Origin: an uncultured Hyphomonadaceae bacterium
GTDB lineage: Bacteria > Pseudomonadota > Alphaproteobacteria > Caulobacterales > Hyphomonadaceae
Reading direction: 5' to 3'
Length of the DNA: 64,000 bases
Assembly (NCBI GenBank): GCA_913057945.1
Contig: CAJXOF010000016.1
Coordinates: 24,292 to 88,291, forward strand
The notes under the pieces are model-generated. The model was not told where the DNA came from. It searched no databases and saw only the letters and a list, made by a program, of their open reading frames with translations. The position numbers and the translations under genes are program-made. Of this stretch, positions 44,240 to 54,456 are shown piece after piece (the stretch's first letter is position 1; each line of letters opens with the position of its first letter).

Positions 44240-45447
44240 GCCTCGGCCTGGTCTGCAGTCTGGGCCTTGGGTTCCAGTTGCAGAATGCGTGCCGCAGGCG
44301 CGATCGTCCAGCCCTGTATGGTCAGCGAGATCGTCACGATGATAAAGACGATGTTGAAAAAGCCGACCGAGATTGGACCGGGAGTGATGACGGGATAGAT
44401 GGCGAGCAGGATCGGCACTGCCCCGCGCAGGCCGACCCAGCTGAGGAAGATGTTTTCGCGAAACGTGAATCCCATCCAACCCACGCTGAGAAAGACCGCA
44501 ACAGGGCGGGCGATGAGCATCAGAACCGCCGCGCATCCGATGGCAGGCCAGATATCCTGCAACAGCGCACTCGGGGTGACGAGCAGGCCAAGCGTCAGGA
44601 AAAGCACCATCTGGCAAAGCCATTGGAACGCCTCGTTGAAGTCGACGATCCGGTCGATCGGACGCTTCAGTCTGGCCTTGAGACTGACACCGGCAAGATA
44701 GGCGGCGAGAAAACCGCTGCCGCCAACGAGCGACACGCCGGTGAAGATGACCAAGGCGCCTGCGAGCGTCATGATGGGGTAGGTGCCCAAAGGCAGCAAT
44801 AACTGGTCCAGGATCCGCGCGAGCACGCGGCCGCCAAGTATGCCGCCGACAATCCCGATCCCCGCCTGCATCGCCAGGAAGAGGGCCATGCCGCCAAGGT
44901 CGACCGGGGCATTGGTTTGGATTGAGGACACCAGCGTTGTGAGTGATACGGTCAGGAAGATGGCCATTGGATCGTTGAGACCGGATTCCAGAAGAAGCGT
45001 ATCCTTGAGACGCTGGCGTAGTCCAATACCGCTTTGCTGGACCAACAGGAAAGTCGCTGCCGCATCGGTTGAGGCGACGGTTGCGCCCAGCAGGAGTCCC
45101 ACTTGCCAAGGCACATCCATAAGAAAGCACGCTGCGATGCCTGTGATTCCTCCAGTGATCAGCACACCAATAGTTGCAAGCAACGAGGCGGGCGGGCCAG
45201 CAGAGCGGAAAACGCTACGCCCGGTTTCCAGTCCCCCGGCAAAGAGGATCACCGCCAAGGCCACACTGCCAAGGTCGAAGGCGAAGTCAAAATTGCTGAA
45301 CTGGATACGTCCGGGGCCATCTTCACCCAACAGCATGCCGATCAGGAGCGCGATCAACAGGAATGGTGCCCCAGCACGCCGTGCGAGCGGCATCAAGGCA
45401 AAGCTGACAAAGATGATGAGGCTGCAGAGGAAGACAAATAATTCCAA
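44236..45447 (-). CDS. CPA1-type cation/proton antiporter, membrane domain only
   Basis: 403 residues with about 12 membrane helices; it begins FVFLCSLIIFVSFALMPLARRAGAPFLLIALLIGMLLGEDGPG like NhaP2/CvrA potassium/proton antiporters. The core has ATVASTDAAATFLLVQQSGI (the family's ND/TD ion-binding region) and VGLRGAVPILLAI. CvrA proteins run to ~575 residues with TrkA_C and CorC-like cytoplasmic domains, which are absent here. The stop is genuine and overlaps the next gene, so this is a short form. The transported ion is inferred from family. Confidence 0.82.
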   Translation of the reverse strand: MELFVFLCSLIIFVSFALMPLARRAGAPFLLIALLIGMLLGEDGPGRIQFSNFDFAFDLGSVALAVILFAGGLETGRSVFRSAGPPASLLATIGVLITGGITGIAACFLMDVPWQVGLLLGATVASTDAAATFLLVQQSGIGLRQRLKDTLLLESGLNDPMAIFLTVSLTTLVSSIQTNAPVDLGGMALFLAMQAGIGIVGGILGGRVLARILDQLLLPLGTYPIMTLAGALVIFTGVSLVGGSGFLAAYLAGVSLKARLKRPIDRIVDFNEAFQWLCQMVLFLTLGLLVTPSALLQDIWPAIGCAAVLMLIARPVAVFLSVGWMGFTFRENIFLSWVGLRGAVPILLAIYPVITPGPISVGFFNIVFIIVTISLTIQGWTIAPAARILQLEPKAQTADQAEA

Positions 45448-45552
45448 CGGGCATCCTCTTCCAAAACTGTGTTCCGCTGAGATAGTGCAGCGATACAGGT
45501 TTGCGCAAGGTGCATCCTGAGCGCAGCCGCAGGTTAGCGAAGGGGCCTTGGG

Positions 45553-45708
45553 CTAATTGACATTGCCGATAGGCTGGCTGTCCGCATAGGCGATGCCTGC
45601 AGGTCCGGACACGCTGCCAGTCTGGGGCTCGATCAGGGCGAGTGGAATTTGGCCCGTATTCTCAAGCTGGGGAACCGCACCCGGAAAGATGTGCCGCGCG
45701 AGGTTCAG
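45553..45708 (-). pseudogene. Decayed second copy of a ManC cupin tail
   Basis: Translating the minus strand just after the manC stop, shifted one base, gives a 51-residue open stretch ending TAG. Its residues HIFPGAVPQLENTGQIPL, then ALIEPQTGSVSG, align with VYIPIGAVHRLQNPGKQPV and ILIEVQTGSYLG at the end of ManC. About half the positions match over 30 residues. There is no start codon in this frame after the ManC end. I read it as the remnant of another mannose-6-phosphate isomerase/cupin gene or of a tandem duplication. Confidence 0.6.
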
Positions 45709-47147
45709 TTTCGGGCGTATTTGTCTTCATAGCGAATGATATCATCTTCACCGAGATAGCTGCCCGTCTGAACCTCGATCAAGATGACAGGCTGTTTTCC
45801 GGGATTCTGCAAACGGTGTACGGCTCCAATCGGAATGTAAACAGACTCATTTTCGGTCACCAGTTTGACCTCTTCCCCGATGGTAACCTTGGCGGTGCCT
45901 GCAACAACAATCCAGTGCTCCGCACGATGATGATGTGATTGCAGGGACAGGGATTCTCCCGGTTTCACGAAAATGCGTTTGACCTGAAAGCGGTCACCCG
46001 AGGCGATACATTCGAATGATCCCCAAGGACGATGGTCGCGGGGGAATTGTTCGGCCTGTTGGACGCCCTTTCTTTTCAATTCCGCAACGGCAGCTTTGAC
46101 ATCCTGCGCGCGGGAGGCATCTGCGACCAAAACGGCATCCGGCATCGCAACAGCGATAACATTCTTCAGGCCGATACCGACAAGTTCCAGCCCGCTGTCT
46201 TCCGACCTCAGCAGCGTATCCGAACAATCGATCGCAGTCGCGTGGCCGCTTAGCGCGACCCCGTTTTCATCCGGGCCCGTTTCGCGCAGGACGGCATCCC
46301 AGCCGCCCAGATCCGACCATCCCGCAGAGAAGGGCACGACGCTGATATTGTCGGCCTGCTCCATGATGGCATAGTCGATGGATGTGGCCTCGGCCTTGGA
46401 CCAGGCATCGCCTTCCAGCCGCAAGAAATGCAGATCGCGCAGGGCCTTGTCGACAGAGGCCTGAATAGGCGGGACCATGTCCGGGGCATATGCATCATAT
46501 GCCTCAAGAATGCTTTTCACACTAAACAGGAAGATACCTGCATTCCACATATGGTTTCCGGTCGCGACCAGTTTTTGCGCCTTTTCCGCATCCGGCTTTT
46601 CAATAAAGCGGTTCAGTTTGATGGGCGTGAGGTCACCATCCGCGGGGGCGGAACTGAGGTCCAGATATCCATAGCCCGTTTCAGGATAGGTGGGCTTGAT
46701 CCCGAAGGTTACGAGGTCTCCCTTCAGGGCTGCCTGACAGCCGGCCAAGACTGCCTGCTCGAAGGCAGGAGCATCGGAAATCACATGATCAGACGGCGCC
46801 ACAAGCATCAGGGCGTCCGGGCTTGTCTTTGCCAGGTACAGGGCCGCCGCTAAAATCGCCGGCGCGGTGTTGCGGGCTTCCGGCTCGATCAGGATGCCCT
46901 GATTTTGTATGTTGCACGCATTCAGTTGCTCCTGGACGACGAAGCGAAAATCTTCGTTCGTCAGAACAAGCGGAGTATCAAAGATCTCGCCGCTGAGACG
47001 TTTGGCCGAAGACTGAAAAAGGGTGTCTTCACCGACAAAGGGTACAAATTGCTTCGGGAAACTCTTGCGGGACAGGGGCCAGAGGCGGGTTCCTGAGCCG
47101 CCACAAAGCAGGACCGGTACAATTCTTTCTTTCATCGTTTCAGTCAT
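45705..47147 (-). CDS. manC: Mannose-1-phosphate guanylyltransferase / mannose-6-phosphate isomerase
   Basis: Bifunctional type II PMI/GMP enzyme, 480 residues, making GDP-mannose. N-terminal nucleotidyltransferase: VPVLLCGGSGTRLWPLSRKSFPKQF (GTP site), and the FIEKPDAEKAQ motif. C-terminal cupin: PWGSFECIASGDRFQVKRIFVKPGESLSLQSHHHRAEHWIVVAGTAKVTIGEE, with the metal-binding HHHRAEHW. Start 47147 follows AGGGAAG; other in-frame ATGs are 8 residues up and 4 down. GDP-mannose feeds exopolysaccharide or O-antigen synthesis. Confidence 0.95.
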   Translation of the reverse strand: MTETMKERIVPVLLCGGSGTRLWPLSRKSFPKQFVPFVGEDTLFQSSAKRLSGEIFDTPLVLTNEDFRFVVQEQLNACNIQNQGILIEPEARNTAPAILAAALYLAKTSPDALMLVAPSDHVISDAPAFEQAVLAGCQAALKGDLVTFGIKPTYPETGYGYLDLSSAPADGDLTPIKLNRFIEKPDAEKAQKLVATGNHMWNAGIFLFSVKSILEAYDAYAPDMVPPIQASVDKALRDLHFLRLEGDAWSKAEATSIDYAIMEQADNISVVPFSAGWSDLGGWDAVLRETGPDENGVALSGHATAIDCSDTLLRSEDSGLELVGIGLKNVIAVAMPDAVLVADASRAQDVKAAVAELKRKGVQQAEQFPRDHRPWGSFECIASGDRFQVKRIFVKPGESLSLQSHHHRAEHWIVVAGTAKVTIGEEVKLVTENESVYIPIGAVHRLQNPGKQPVILIEVQTGSYLGEDDIIRYEDKYARN

Positions 47148-47265
47148 GTCTTCCCTGTTCCTTTGTGTCACTCTGGTACTTCGGCAAGATGCAATGCTTC
47201 TCGGTTAGCAAATATCGTCCGCGATGCAATTGCCTCGCAGGAATATCTTCTTGCCCCGGTGACAT

Positions 47266-48176
<911 letters not shown>

Positions 48177-48177
<1 letters not shown>

Positions 48178-49148
48178 CAGTCGTACTTCACTTTCGGATC
48201 AAGCAGGGCGTAGAGGATGTCTGCGACGAGGTTCAGCAGCACGATCAGGCCTGCATAGACAATGATGGCGCCCATCACGAGCGTGTAGTCCCGGTTCAGC
48301 GCACCATCGACGAAATAGGAGCCGAGGCCGGGCAGGCCGAAGATCTTCTCGATCACGACCGAGCCGGTCATCACGCGGGCCATGGCCGGACCAGCATAGG
48401 AAATCAGGGGCAACAGGGCCGCTGGCAGAGCGTGCCGGGCAATCACCTGACGTTCCGTCAGTCCCTTGGACCGGGCCGTGCGGATATGGTTGGAGCGCAT
48501 GGTCTCGATGATCGAGGCGCGCATCAGGCGTGAGATGATCGCAATCTGCGGCAGGGCCAGCGTGATCACCGGCAGAGTCATATTGTGCCAGTTCATGCCG
48601 ATATTGGGATATGTGCCCAGCCCGCCGACGGCGAAGATGCCAGCCCCGAGGGCAAAGATGAGAATCAGGATCGGGCCGGTGACAAAGGTCGGGATTGAAA
48701 TCCCGGCCATCGCAATGCCCATGACACTGTAATCCGCCGATGTGTTTTGCCTGAGTCCGGCAAACACACCAAGCAATGTGCCGATCACAATGCCCAACCC
48801 CATTGAGAGAAACCCGATGGTCAGCGAAATGGGCAGGCCGTCCGCGATTAGATCGTTCACGCTTTTGCCGAGTGTTTTGTAGGACGGCCCGAAATCGCCC
48901 ATCAGGACGCCGCCCACATAGTCAAAATATTGCTCATGGAGTGGCTTGTCGAAGCCGAACTCGGCGGCAATCGCGGCCTCGGTGGCAGGCGGCAGCTTGC
49001 GCTCCCCGTCGAACGGCCCGCCCGGCGCCGCCCGCATCATCAAGAAGGCCATCGTGATGATGGCCAGCATTGTGGGGATTGCTATCAGTAGGCGCCTGAA
49101 CGTATAGGCCCACGGAATTCGGCTAATGACACGTTGAAAAGAGGACAC
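48177..49148 (-). CDS. OppB-like ABC transporter permease
   Basis: 323 residues with six membrane helices; RRLLIAIPTMLAIITMAFLMMRAAPGGPFDGERKLPP is the typical OppB start. The EAA loop is SNHIRTARSKGLTERQVIARHALPAALLPL. A GTG start at 49148 has only a weak AAAGAA upstream. It forms the first gene of oppBC. The promoter should lie in 49149-49284. Function is peptide (or opine/nickel) import with unknown partners. Confidence 0.9.
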
Positions 49149-49284
49149 GTTCTTTTGCTATTCCGTTGCTGGTAATAGGAATTTGATCATGCCGCCGTCA
49201 CCGGCGCTTGGCATAACGATCCGCAATCCTTAGCTTGTAGCGACAGCCGATCAAGACCGCAGACTCAGGCAGGGACACTAAAAT

Positions 49285-49695
49285 ATGGCCGATATTCGCC
49301 GCGTTACGGAAGCTTTTGCTGTTGCCCCCCAGATCAATGAGGAGGATGTTGCCCAAATCGAGGCTGCAGGCTTCAAAACGATCGTGGCGAACCGCCCGGA
49401 TGGCGAAGGCGGTGTTGACCAGCCCCGGATGGGTGCCATTCGCGCCAAGGCCGAATCATTGGGTCTGACCTTTGTGGCCCTGCCGTTTTCTGGCGCGCCG
49501 ACGCCTGAAGTGGTTGAACGCATGAGCAATATTCTGAACGAGGCGCCTCAGCCCGTGCTGGCGTATTGCCGCACTGGCACGCGCTGCATCACCGCTTGGG
49601 CGCTGACCCATTCCGGGCAGGGCACGGGGCAGGAAATCGTCGATGCTGCAGCAGACGCAGGCTATGATTTGTCCAGCCTGCAGTCGCTGCTCTGA
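49285..49695 (+). CDS. TIGR01244/DUF442 sulfur transferase-phosphatase-like protein
   Basis: 136 residues. The ALPFSGAPTPEVVERM and VLAYCRTGTRCITAWAL segments match the 'TIGR01244 family sulfur transferase' (Blh-like, beta-lactamase hydrolase-like protein), whose C-x4-R loop looks like a tyrosine phosphatase P-loop. The Cys-Arg loop is intact, CRTGTRC. In some bacteria this domain precedes an ETHE1-like MBL domain; here it is alone, although an MBL gene lies 1.1 kb downstream on the same strand. AGGGA precedes the ATG. Confidence 0.85.
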   Translation: MADIRRVTEAFAVAPQINEEDVAQIEAAGFKTIVANRPDGEGGVDQPRMGAIRAKAESLGLTFVALPFSGAPTPEVVERMSNILNEAPQPVLAYCRTGTRCITAWALTHSGQGTGQEIVDAAADAGYDLSSLQSLL

Positions 49696-49834
49696 TCCTG
49701 GCTCACATAAAATTTGTGATCAAATGTTCACATTTGCGCCGCATTAAGTGTGTTGTCAGTGAAGACCGGCCATGCGAAGGCCAAGACAGGGAGGCGCAGG
49801 CCATGTGGCCGTTTGCGCAACAGGAGTGGAATGG

Positions 49835-50773
49835 ATGAGCGATCGTCTGTGGATCACCGATTTCAAATATGATGATGGCGCCATGCTGGTGAAGAAGACC
49901 GGACATCGCGTTCCGCTCACGCTTTCCCTCGCGCACGATATCTTCACCTGGTTCTGTTTCTACTTCTTTGCCCAGACTTGGCGCACCTGGCGCCGCGTCA
50001 CCGGGCACAAGCGCCCCACGATTGCTTTCTACCCCGACAAGCCACGTCCCTGGTACTTCATCTGGCCCGTCATGCACGTGTCCGGCGCGAAGCTGATCGA
50101 CGATGTCGCGACCGCAGATATTGTCATGCAGTTCGACGATTCTACGGAGACCGACAATACGATCCCGGTCGTTCGCGAGGGCGCGAGACTGCTCAATTTT
50201 GCCTGTGACGACATTTCGAAATCAACCGTCGCAGCGGCATTTGAACAGGCGGCTGGCTATTCCCTCTCTGTTGATCCTACGACCCATGAGGGCCGTATGG
50301 TCGAAAAATCCGAGTTGAATGCTGCGCATGATGGCCGCATCCTCGAAGGCCCACTGGATACGCCCGTCCCCGGCAAGACCTATCAGCGACTTGTGGACAA
50401 TGAGATTGATGGCGGTCTCGTCGAAGATCTCCGCTGCTGCATCGTTGCCGGCTCTCCCACCATCGTGCTCCGCAAGCGGCGTCCGCTGGATCGCCGCTTC
50501 CTGAACGAGAACGTCCAGGTTTTGCTCGACGAGCCTCGCAATTGCTACACGAGCGATGAAATTGCCGTGATTGAGCGCTTTGCAGCATCTATCGGGCTGG
50601 ACTGGGGCGGTGTGGACGTCCTACGTGACCGGTCAACCGGACGAATCTATATCGTCGATGCAAACAAGACGGACATGGGCCCGCCTGTGGCACTCAAACT
50701 GGGTGCCAAGCTCCGGGCGACCCGCCGCATGGCGCAGGCCTTTGCCGTTGCCTTTGCACCGAAGAAGCGCTGA
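49835..50773 (+). CDS. ATP-grasp-like hypothetical protein
   Basis: 312 residues, cytoplasmic. No named family fits well. The C-terminal part has GGVDVLRDRSTGRIYIVDANKTDMGPP, resembling the ATP-grasp end (metal-binding D/N-x-N with a preceding D-x-x-R). IVLRKRRPLDRR may be the nucleotide-binding strand. The N-terminal half (FKYDDGAMLVKKTGHRVPLTLSLAHDIFTWF) is unusual for ATP-grasp enzymes. Start 49835 follows CAGGAG; an in-frame longer start at 49772 is not needed. It may form an operon with the DUF442 and MBL genes, with gaps of 139 and 42 bases. Confidence 0.6.
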   Translation: MSDRLWITDFKYDDGAMLVKKTGHRVPLTLSLAHDIFTWFCFYFFAQTWRTWRRVTGHKRPTIAFYPDKPRPWYFIWPVMHVSGAKLIDDVATADIVMQFDDSTETDNTIPVVREGARLLNFACDDISKSTVAAAFEQAAGYSLSVDPTTHEGRMVEKSELNAAHDGRILEGPLDTPVPGKTYQRLVDNEIDGGLVEDLRCCIVAGSPTIVLRKRRPLDRRFLNENVQVLLDEPRNCYTSDEIAVIERFAASIGLDWGGVDVLRDRSTGRIYIVDANKTDMGPPVALKLGAKLRATRRMAQAFAVAFAPKKR

Positions 50774-50815
50774 TCGCTCCGGTCGGCCAGAATCGCTGCA
50801 AGAGACTAGACTATT

Positions 50816-51727
50816 ATGGCAATTCCCTATGTTCGCGACATCGAGTTTGAATATGGCGTCGTGGAGCAAGTGTCTCCACTGATCCGCCGCGTGATTGCGA
50901 ACAATCCCGGCCCGTTCACCTATGTCGGCACTGGGGTCTACATTGTCGGGCATGGCGAGGTCGCCGTAATCGACCCGGGCCCGATGGACGAAACCCATTT
51001 CGCTGCGTTGAAGAAGGCCCTGGAAGGCGAGACCGTGACGCATGTCCTGGTCACCCACGGCCATTCCGACCATTCCCCGCTGGCCATGCCGCTTGCCGAA
51101 TGGGCCGGCTGCAAGACCTATGCGAAGAATTGCGGTGTCCCCACGGCCAAGGGCGAACTCGGCAGCGCGGACGATCTCGGCTTCATGCCGGACGTGAAAG
51201 TTGGCGATGGGGATGTGATTTCCGGCCCCGGCTGGACGCTCGATGTGATCGAAACGCCGGGCCACACCTGCAATCATCTCTGTTTCGGCTTGCGCGAAGA
51301 GAATGCCTGCCTGTCAGGCGACCACATCATGGGTTGGTCGACGACCGTCGTCGCGCCGCCCGATGGGGACATGGGCGACTATATGCGCAGTCTCGACAAG
51401 ATCCAGGAGATGAAATTCGACACGCTATGGCCAACGCATGGCGACCCGGTGCGGGGCCGCGACTTTGTCGACCAATTCATTACCGAATATGCCAACCACC
51501 GCCGCGCGCGCGAAGCGGCCATTCTTGACCAGTTGCGGTCCGGTCAGTCCTCGATTCCGGAAATGGTGAAGGTTATGTATGCCGAGGTCGACAAGCGCCT
51601 GCACCCCGCGGCGGCCATGTCGGTGCTGGGCCACATGATCGAACTGATCAAGACGGGCCTGGTCGTTTCTCCGGACGAGAAACCGACAACCCGGTCCCAT
51701 TTTGAGCTGGTGAAATCGCCGTCCTGA
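50816..51727 (+). CDS. MBL-fold metallo-hydrolase
   Basis: 303 residues. The zinc motif THGHSDHSPLAMP (HxHxDH) and later GHTCNHLCF and SGDHIMGWSTTVVAPPDG provide the remaining His/Asp ligands. The C-terminal extension (HRRAREAAILDQLRSGQSSIPEMVKVMYAEVDKRLHPAAAMSVLGHMIELIK) is the helical BLACT-WH domain of LACTB2-like hydrolases, which cleave RNA or thioesters. LACTB2-type activity is inferred from that domain arrangement only. Confidence 0.9.
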   Translation: MAIPYVRDIEFEYGVVEQVSPLIRRVIANNPGPFTYVGTGVYIVGHGEVAVIDPGPMDETHFAALKKALEGETVTHVLVTHGHSDHSPLAMPLAEWAGCKTYAKNCGVPTAKGELGSADDLGFMPDVKVGDGDVISGPGWTLDVIETPGHTCNHLCFGLREENACLSGDHIMGWSTTVVAPPDGDMGDYMRSLDKIQEMKFDTLWPTHGDPVRGRDFVDQFITEYANHRRAREAAILDQLRSGQSSIPEMVKVMYAEVDKRLHPAAAMSVLGHMIELIKTGLVVSPDEKPTTRSHFELVKSPS

Positions 51728-51763
51728 TGGGCTTGGCGGCGGTTAAAGGACGCTGATCGGTCC

Positions 51764-52768
51764 CTAGACCGTTTCCATCTTGTTCGGCCGCATGAGCAGG
51801 CTCTGGATCGCTTCGTCGACGCTGATCACGCCCTCGACCACGTCTGCCACAGCATCACAGATCGGCATGTCCACGCCGCGCTCTGCCGCGAGCCGTTTCA
51901 GCACGGGCGCCGTCGCCACGCCTTCGGTTACGGCATTGCGGGCGTCGAGGATGTCTTCGAGGCTCTGACCCTTTCCGAGCGCCAGGCCGCAGCTCATGTT
52001 GCGGCTCGTCTCGGAAGAGCAGGTCAGGACAAGGTCTCCCAAGCCGGAGAGGCCGGACAGGGTTTCCCGGTCGGCGCCGAGCGCGAGAGCGAGCCGGGTC
52101 ATCTCGGCGCTGCCGCGCGCGATCAGCGCTGCATGGGCAGACCGGCCAAGGCCCTTGCCGAGGGCAATGCCGCAGGCAATGGCCAGCACGTTCTTCACCG
52201 CGCCGCCAATTTCCGCGCCGAGCAGGTCGTGCGCGAGATAGGGCCGGAAGTTTGGCGTGGCCACGGCGGCGATCAGTTCGGTGCCAAGCGCTTCATCCTC
52301 AATGGCGAAGGTCACAGCCGTCGGCAGGCCCTTGGCCACATCAATCGCGAAGCTCGGACCTGACATGACAGCCGGGATGGCTTCAGGCAATTCGTCGGCG
52401 AGTATCTGCGTCATGAATTCGCCGGTCTTCAGCTCGATGCCCTTGGAGCAGAGCACAACAGGGGTCTTAGGCCGGATATGTTCTTTCAAAGCCTGAAGGG
52501 TGGCGCGTGTATGTTGCGCGGGGGCGACCGAGAACAACGCGTCCATCAGGTGCAGATCGGCAAGGTCGGAGGTCGCCTTCAGCGCGGGGTTCAGCGGCAC
52601 GCCCGGCAAGAAGACCGTATTTTCGTGGCGCGTATTGATAGCCTCGGCCACTTCCGGTTCGCGGCACCAGATCAGCACGTCCTGAGCCTCGCGCGTCAGC
52701 ATCTGGGCAATCGCCGTGCCCCATGCGCCGCCGCCAATCACGCCGAATGTCTTGAAGTGTTTCGTCAT
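51764..52768 (-). CDS. gpsA: Glycerol-3-phosphate dehydrogenase [NAD(P)+]
   Basis: Makes sn-glycerol-3-phosphate from dihydroxyacetone phosphate for phospholipid synthesis. 334 residues. The NAD motif is GVIGGGAWGTAIAQML, and the family signature is near AVKNVLAIACGIALGKGLGRSAHAALIARGSAEMTRLALALGAD. Catalytic Lys lies in GAVKN. GLSGLGDLVLTCSSETSRN completes the site. It is convergent with the MBL gene. Confidence 0.96.
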   Translation of the reverse strand: MTKHFKTFGVIGGGAWGTAIAQMLTREAQDVLIWCREPEVAEAINTRHENTVFLPGVPLNPALKATSDLADLHLMDALFSVAPAQHTRATLQALKEHIRPKTPVVLCSKGIELKTGEFMTQILADELPEAIPAVMSGPSFAIDVAKGLPTAVTFAIEDEALGTELIAAVATPNFRPYLAHDLLGAEIGGAVKNVLAIACGIALGKGLGRSAHAALIARGSAEMTRLALALGADRETLSGLSGLGDLVLTCSSETSRNMSCGLALGKGQSLEDILDARNAVTEGVATAPVLKRLAAERGVDMPICDAVADVVEGVISVDEAIQSLLMRPNKMETV

Positions 52769-52813
52769 GTGCCGGAGATTGGTCGAAACCGGTCAGCGGA
52801 GCAAGCAGATCGG

Positions 52814-54334
52814 TCAGATGAAGCTGAACGTGCCGCGTTCCTTTTCCGCGTCCACGGTGACGGCGACCTTGCGGCCTACGGGGCTTGCATCTTCGCGCAG
52901 CGTTGCGAGCGCATCCGGGGAGGCGTTGGCGAGGGCGCGGCGGCCATCCTCAAGACGCACAAAGGCGATGCCATTCTTGGGGCCTTCCTTGCCATGGGTG
53001 ACGGTGAAGGTTTCCAGCGTGCCTTTGCAATCCTCATGGCACAGCGTGACCTGTTCGGTCGGCATGGCGTAGGGCTCTGCCGGTACGAAACGGGCCGGTT
53101 TCTGCGCGGAATAGACCCCGACGGCTTCCTTGGTCATCCAGCCGCCATTGGCGAGGACGAGGCCATAGCTCGCCGGGTCACTTCGCAGCGTGGCCACCAT
53201 TTCCGCGATGCCATGCAGGGAGTAATTGTTTCCGGGTCCGCCGAAGAAGGGCAGGCCGCCCGTCAGGGTGAGCGGACGCGGATCACTCTTCCAGTCGATA
53301 CCCAGCGCGGCGGTTGAGGAGAAGACGGCGCACGGGAAGCAGGAATAGAGATCGAAATGCTGGAGATCGGCTGTGGTCTTTTCAGCCTGGTGCAGGGCGC
53401 GGCCAATGGCGGTCTGCATGGCCCATGACCCGTCGAGCCGGGGCCGCAGCGAGATCAGGTCGTCGGCCGCTTCACCAGCGCCGTGCAGGTAGACGCGCTT
53501 GTCTTCCGCGATGCCGAGCGCGTCAGCTTTCGAGCTGCTCATCAGGATCGCGGCAGCGCCCTGATTCACCGCATCCTGGGCGATGAACCATTTCAGGAAG
53601 GGATCGGCATATTCGTAATTCGCCTTGGACGGCGTCGAGAGAAACTCAACCGAACGTTCCTCCGGGAATTGAGAATACGGGTTCTTTGCAGCAACGGCGG
53701 AGAAGGGCTGGAAAAGTTCGGCCATCGCCTTGCGGTGCTGGCTGCGCGAGCGGCCCTCGCGGGCGGCAATGGCATTCTCGAACAGGCCATAGAAATAGGC
53801 CGGCGCGATGATGCCGTGCTTGATCTCTTCGCGCGACAGCATCATGGGGCCCATGCCGCGATCTTCATAGGCGGCATCCGCGCTGTCGGCCCAGTCGATG
53901 TCCACGCCATTGCGGCGCGCGCCCTTGGAGGCCCGGTTGGCCTCGGAGCCTGAGATCAGGACGCAGTCGGCCTCGCCCGCATGGATGCGCGCGGCCATTT
54001 CATTGACCAGCGCCTGAGGGCTTTGGCCGCCCACGGCTTCATAGATCAGGGAATCCGGCGTTGCGCCGAGATCGCGGGCCAGTGTGCCGGGAAGGTTGGT
54101 GTTATGCCCATGCGGGTGCGGCGCGCTGCCGATAGAATCCTCGAAGATGCGCACGACGGCAATGGTGTCGAGGGAGGTGGCGAGGGTTTCCGCGCCACTG
54201 TCCGCGACGGCCGCCTTGGATGCATCGACCATGAGCGACAGTGGCGACGGCGCCCCATCGGGCCCACTTGTTCCATCCCACTGGCTGAGGCTTTGCCCAA
54301 CACCGACCAGAACCGGCAGATCGCCTTTTGCCAT
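52814..54334 (-). CDS. Thiolase-like protein (SCP2-thiolase-like, TLP1 type)
   Basis: 506 residues. Annotated in relatives as acetyl-CoA acetyltransferase. The N-terminal region (VLVGVGQSLSQWDG) and the two thiolase halves are present, but the segment where thiolases have a nucleophilic Cys reads IYEAVGGQSPQALVNEM, with no Cys. DLYSCFPCAVFSS stands where other conserved residues lie. The last ~100 residues are an added C-terminal domain of the TLP1 kind. It may bind acyl-CoA or lipids without classical thiolysis. The start at 54334 follows AAGGGAGCG. Confidence 0.82.
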   Translation of the reverse strand: MAKGDLPVLVGVGQSLSQWDGTSGPDGAPSPLSLMVDASKAAVADSGAETLATSLDTIAVVRIFEDSIGSAPHPHGHNTNLPGTLARDLGATPDSLIYEAVGGQSPQALVNEMAARIHAGEADCVLISGSEANRASKGARRNGVDIDWADSADAAYEDRGMGPMMLSREEIKHGIIAPAYFYGLFENAIAAREGRSRSQHRKAMAELFQPFSAVAAKNPYSQFPEERSVEFLSTPSKANYEYADPFLKWFIAQDAVNQGAAAILMSSSKADALGIAEDKRVYLHGAGEAADDLISLRPRLDGSWAMQTAIGRALHQAEKTTADLQHFDLYSCFPCAVFSSTAALGIDWKSDPRPLTLTGGLPFFGGPGNNYSLHGIAEMVATLRSDPASYGLVLANGGWMTKEAVGVYSAQKPARFVPAEPYAMPTEQVTLCHEDCKGTLETFTVTHGKEGPKNGIAFVRLEDGRRALANASPDALATLREDASPVGRKVAVTVDAEKERGTFSFI

Positions 54335-54456
54335 GACACGCTCCCTTATTGTCGTTTGTAACGACACCTAGCGTGCGAAATCCGGCAAGGCGAGCCGGGA
54401 CGTCGGGGAAGGACCCGCCGCCTCCGCAAGGTCGGAAACGGCGGTGTCGTCTCATC

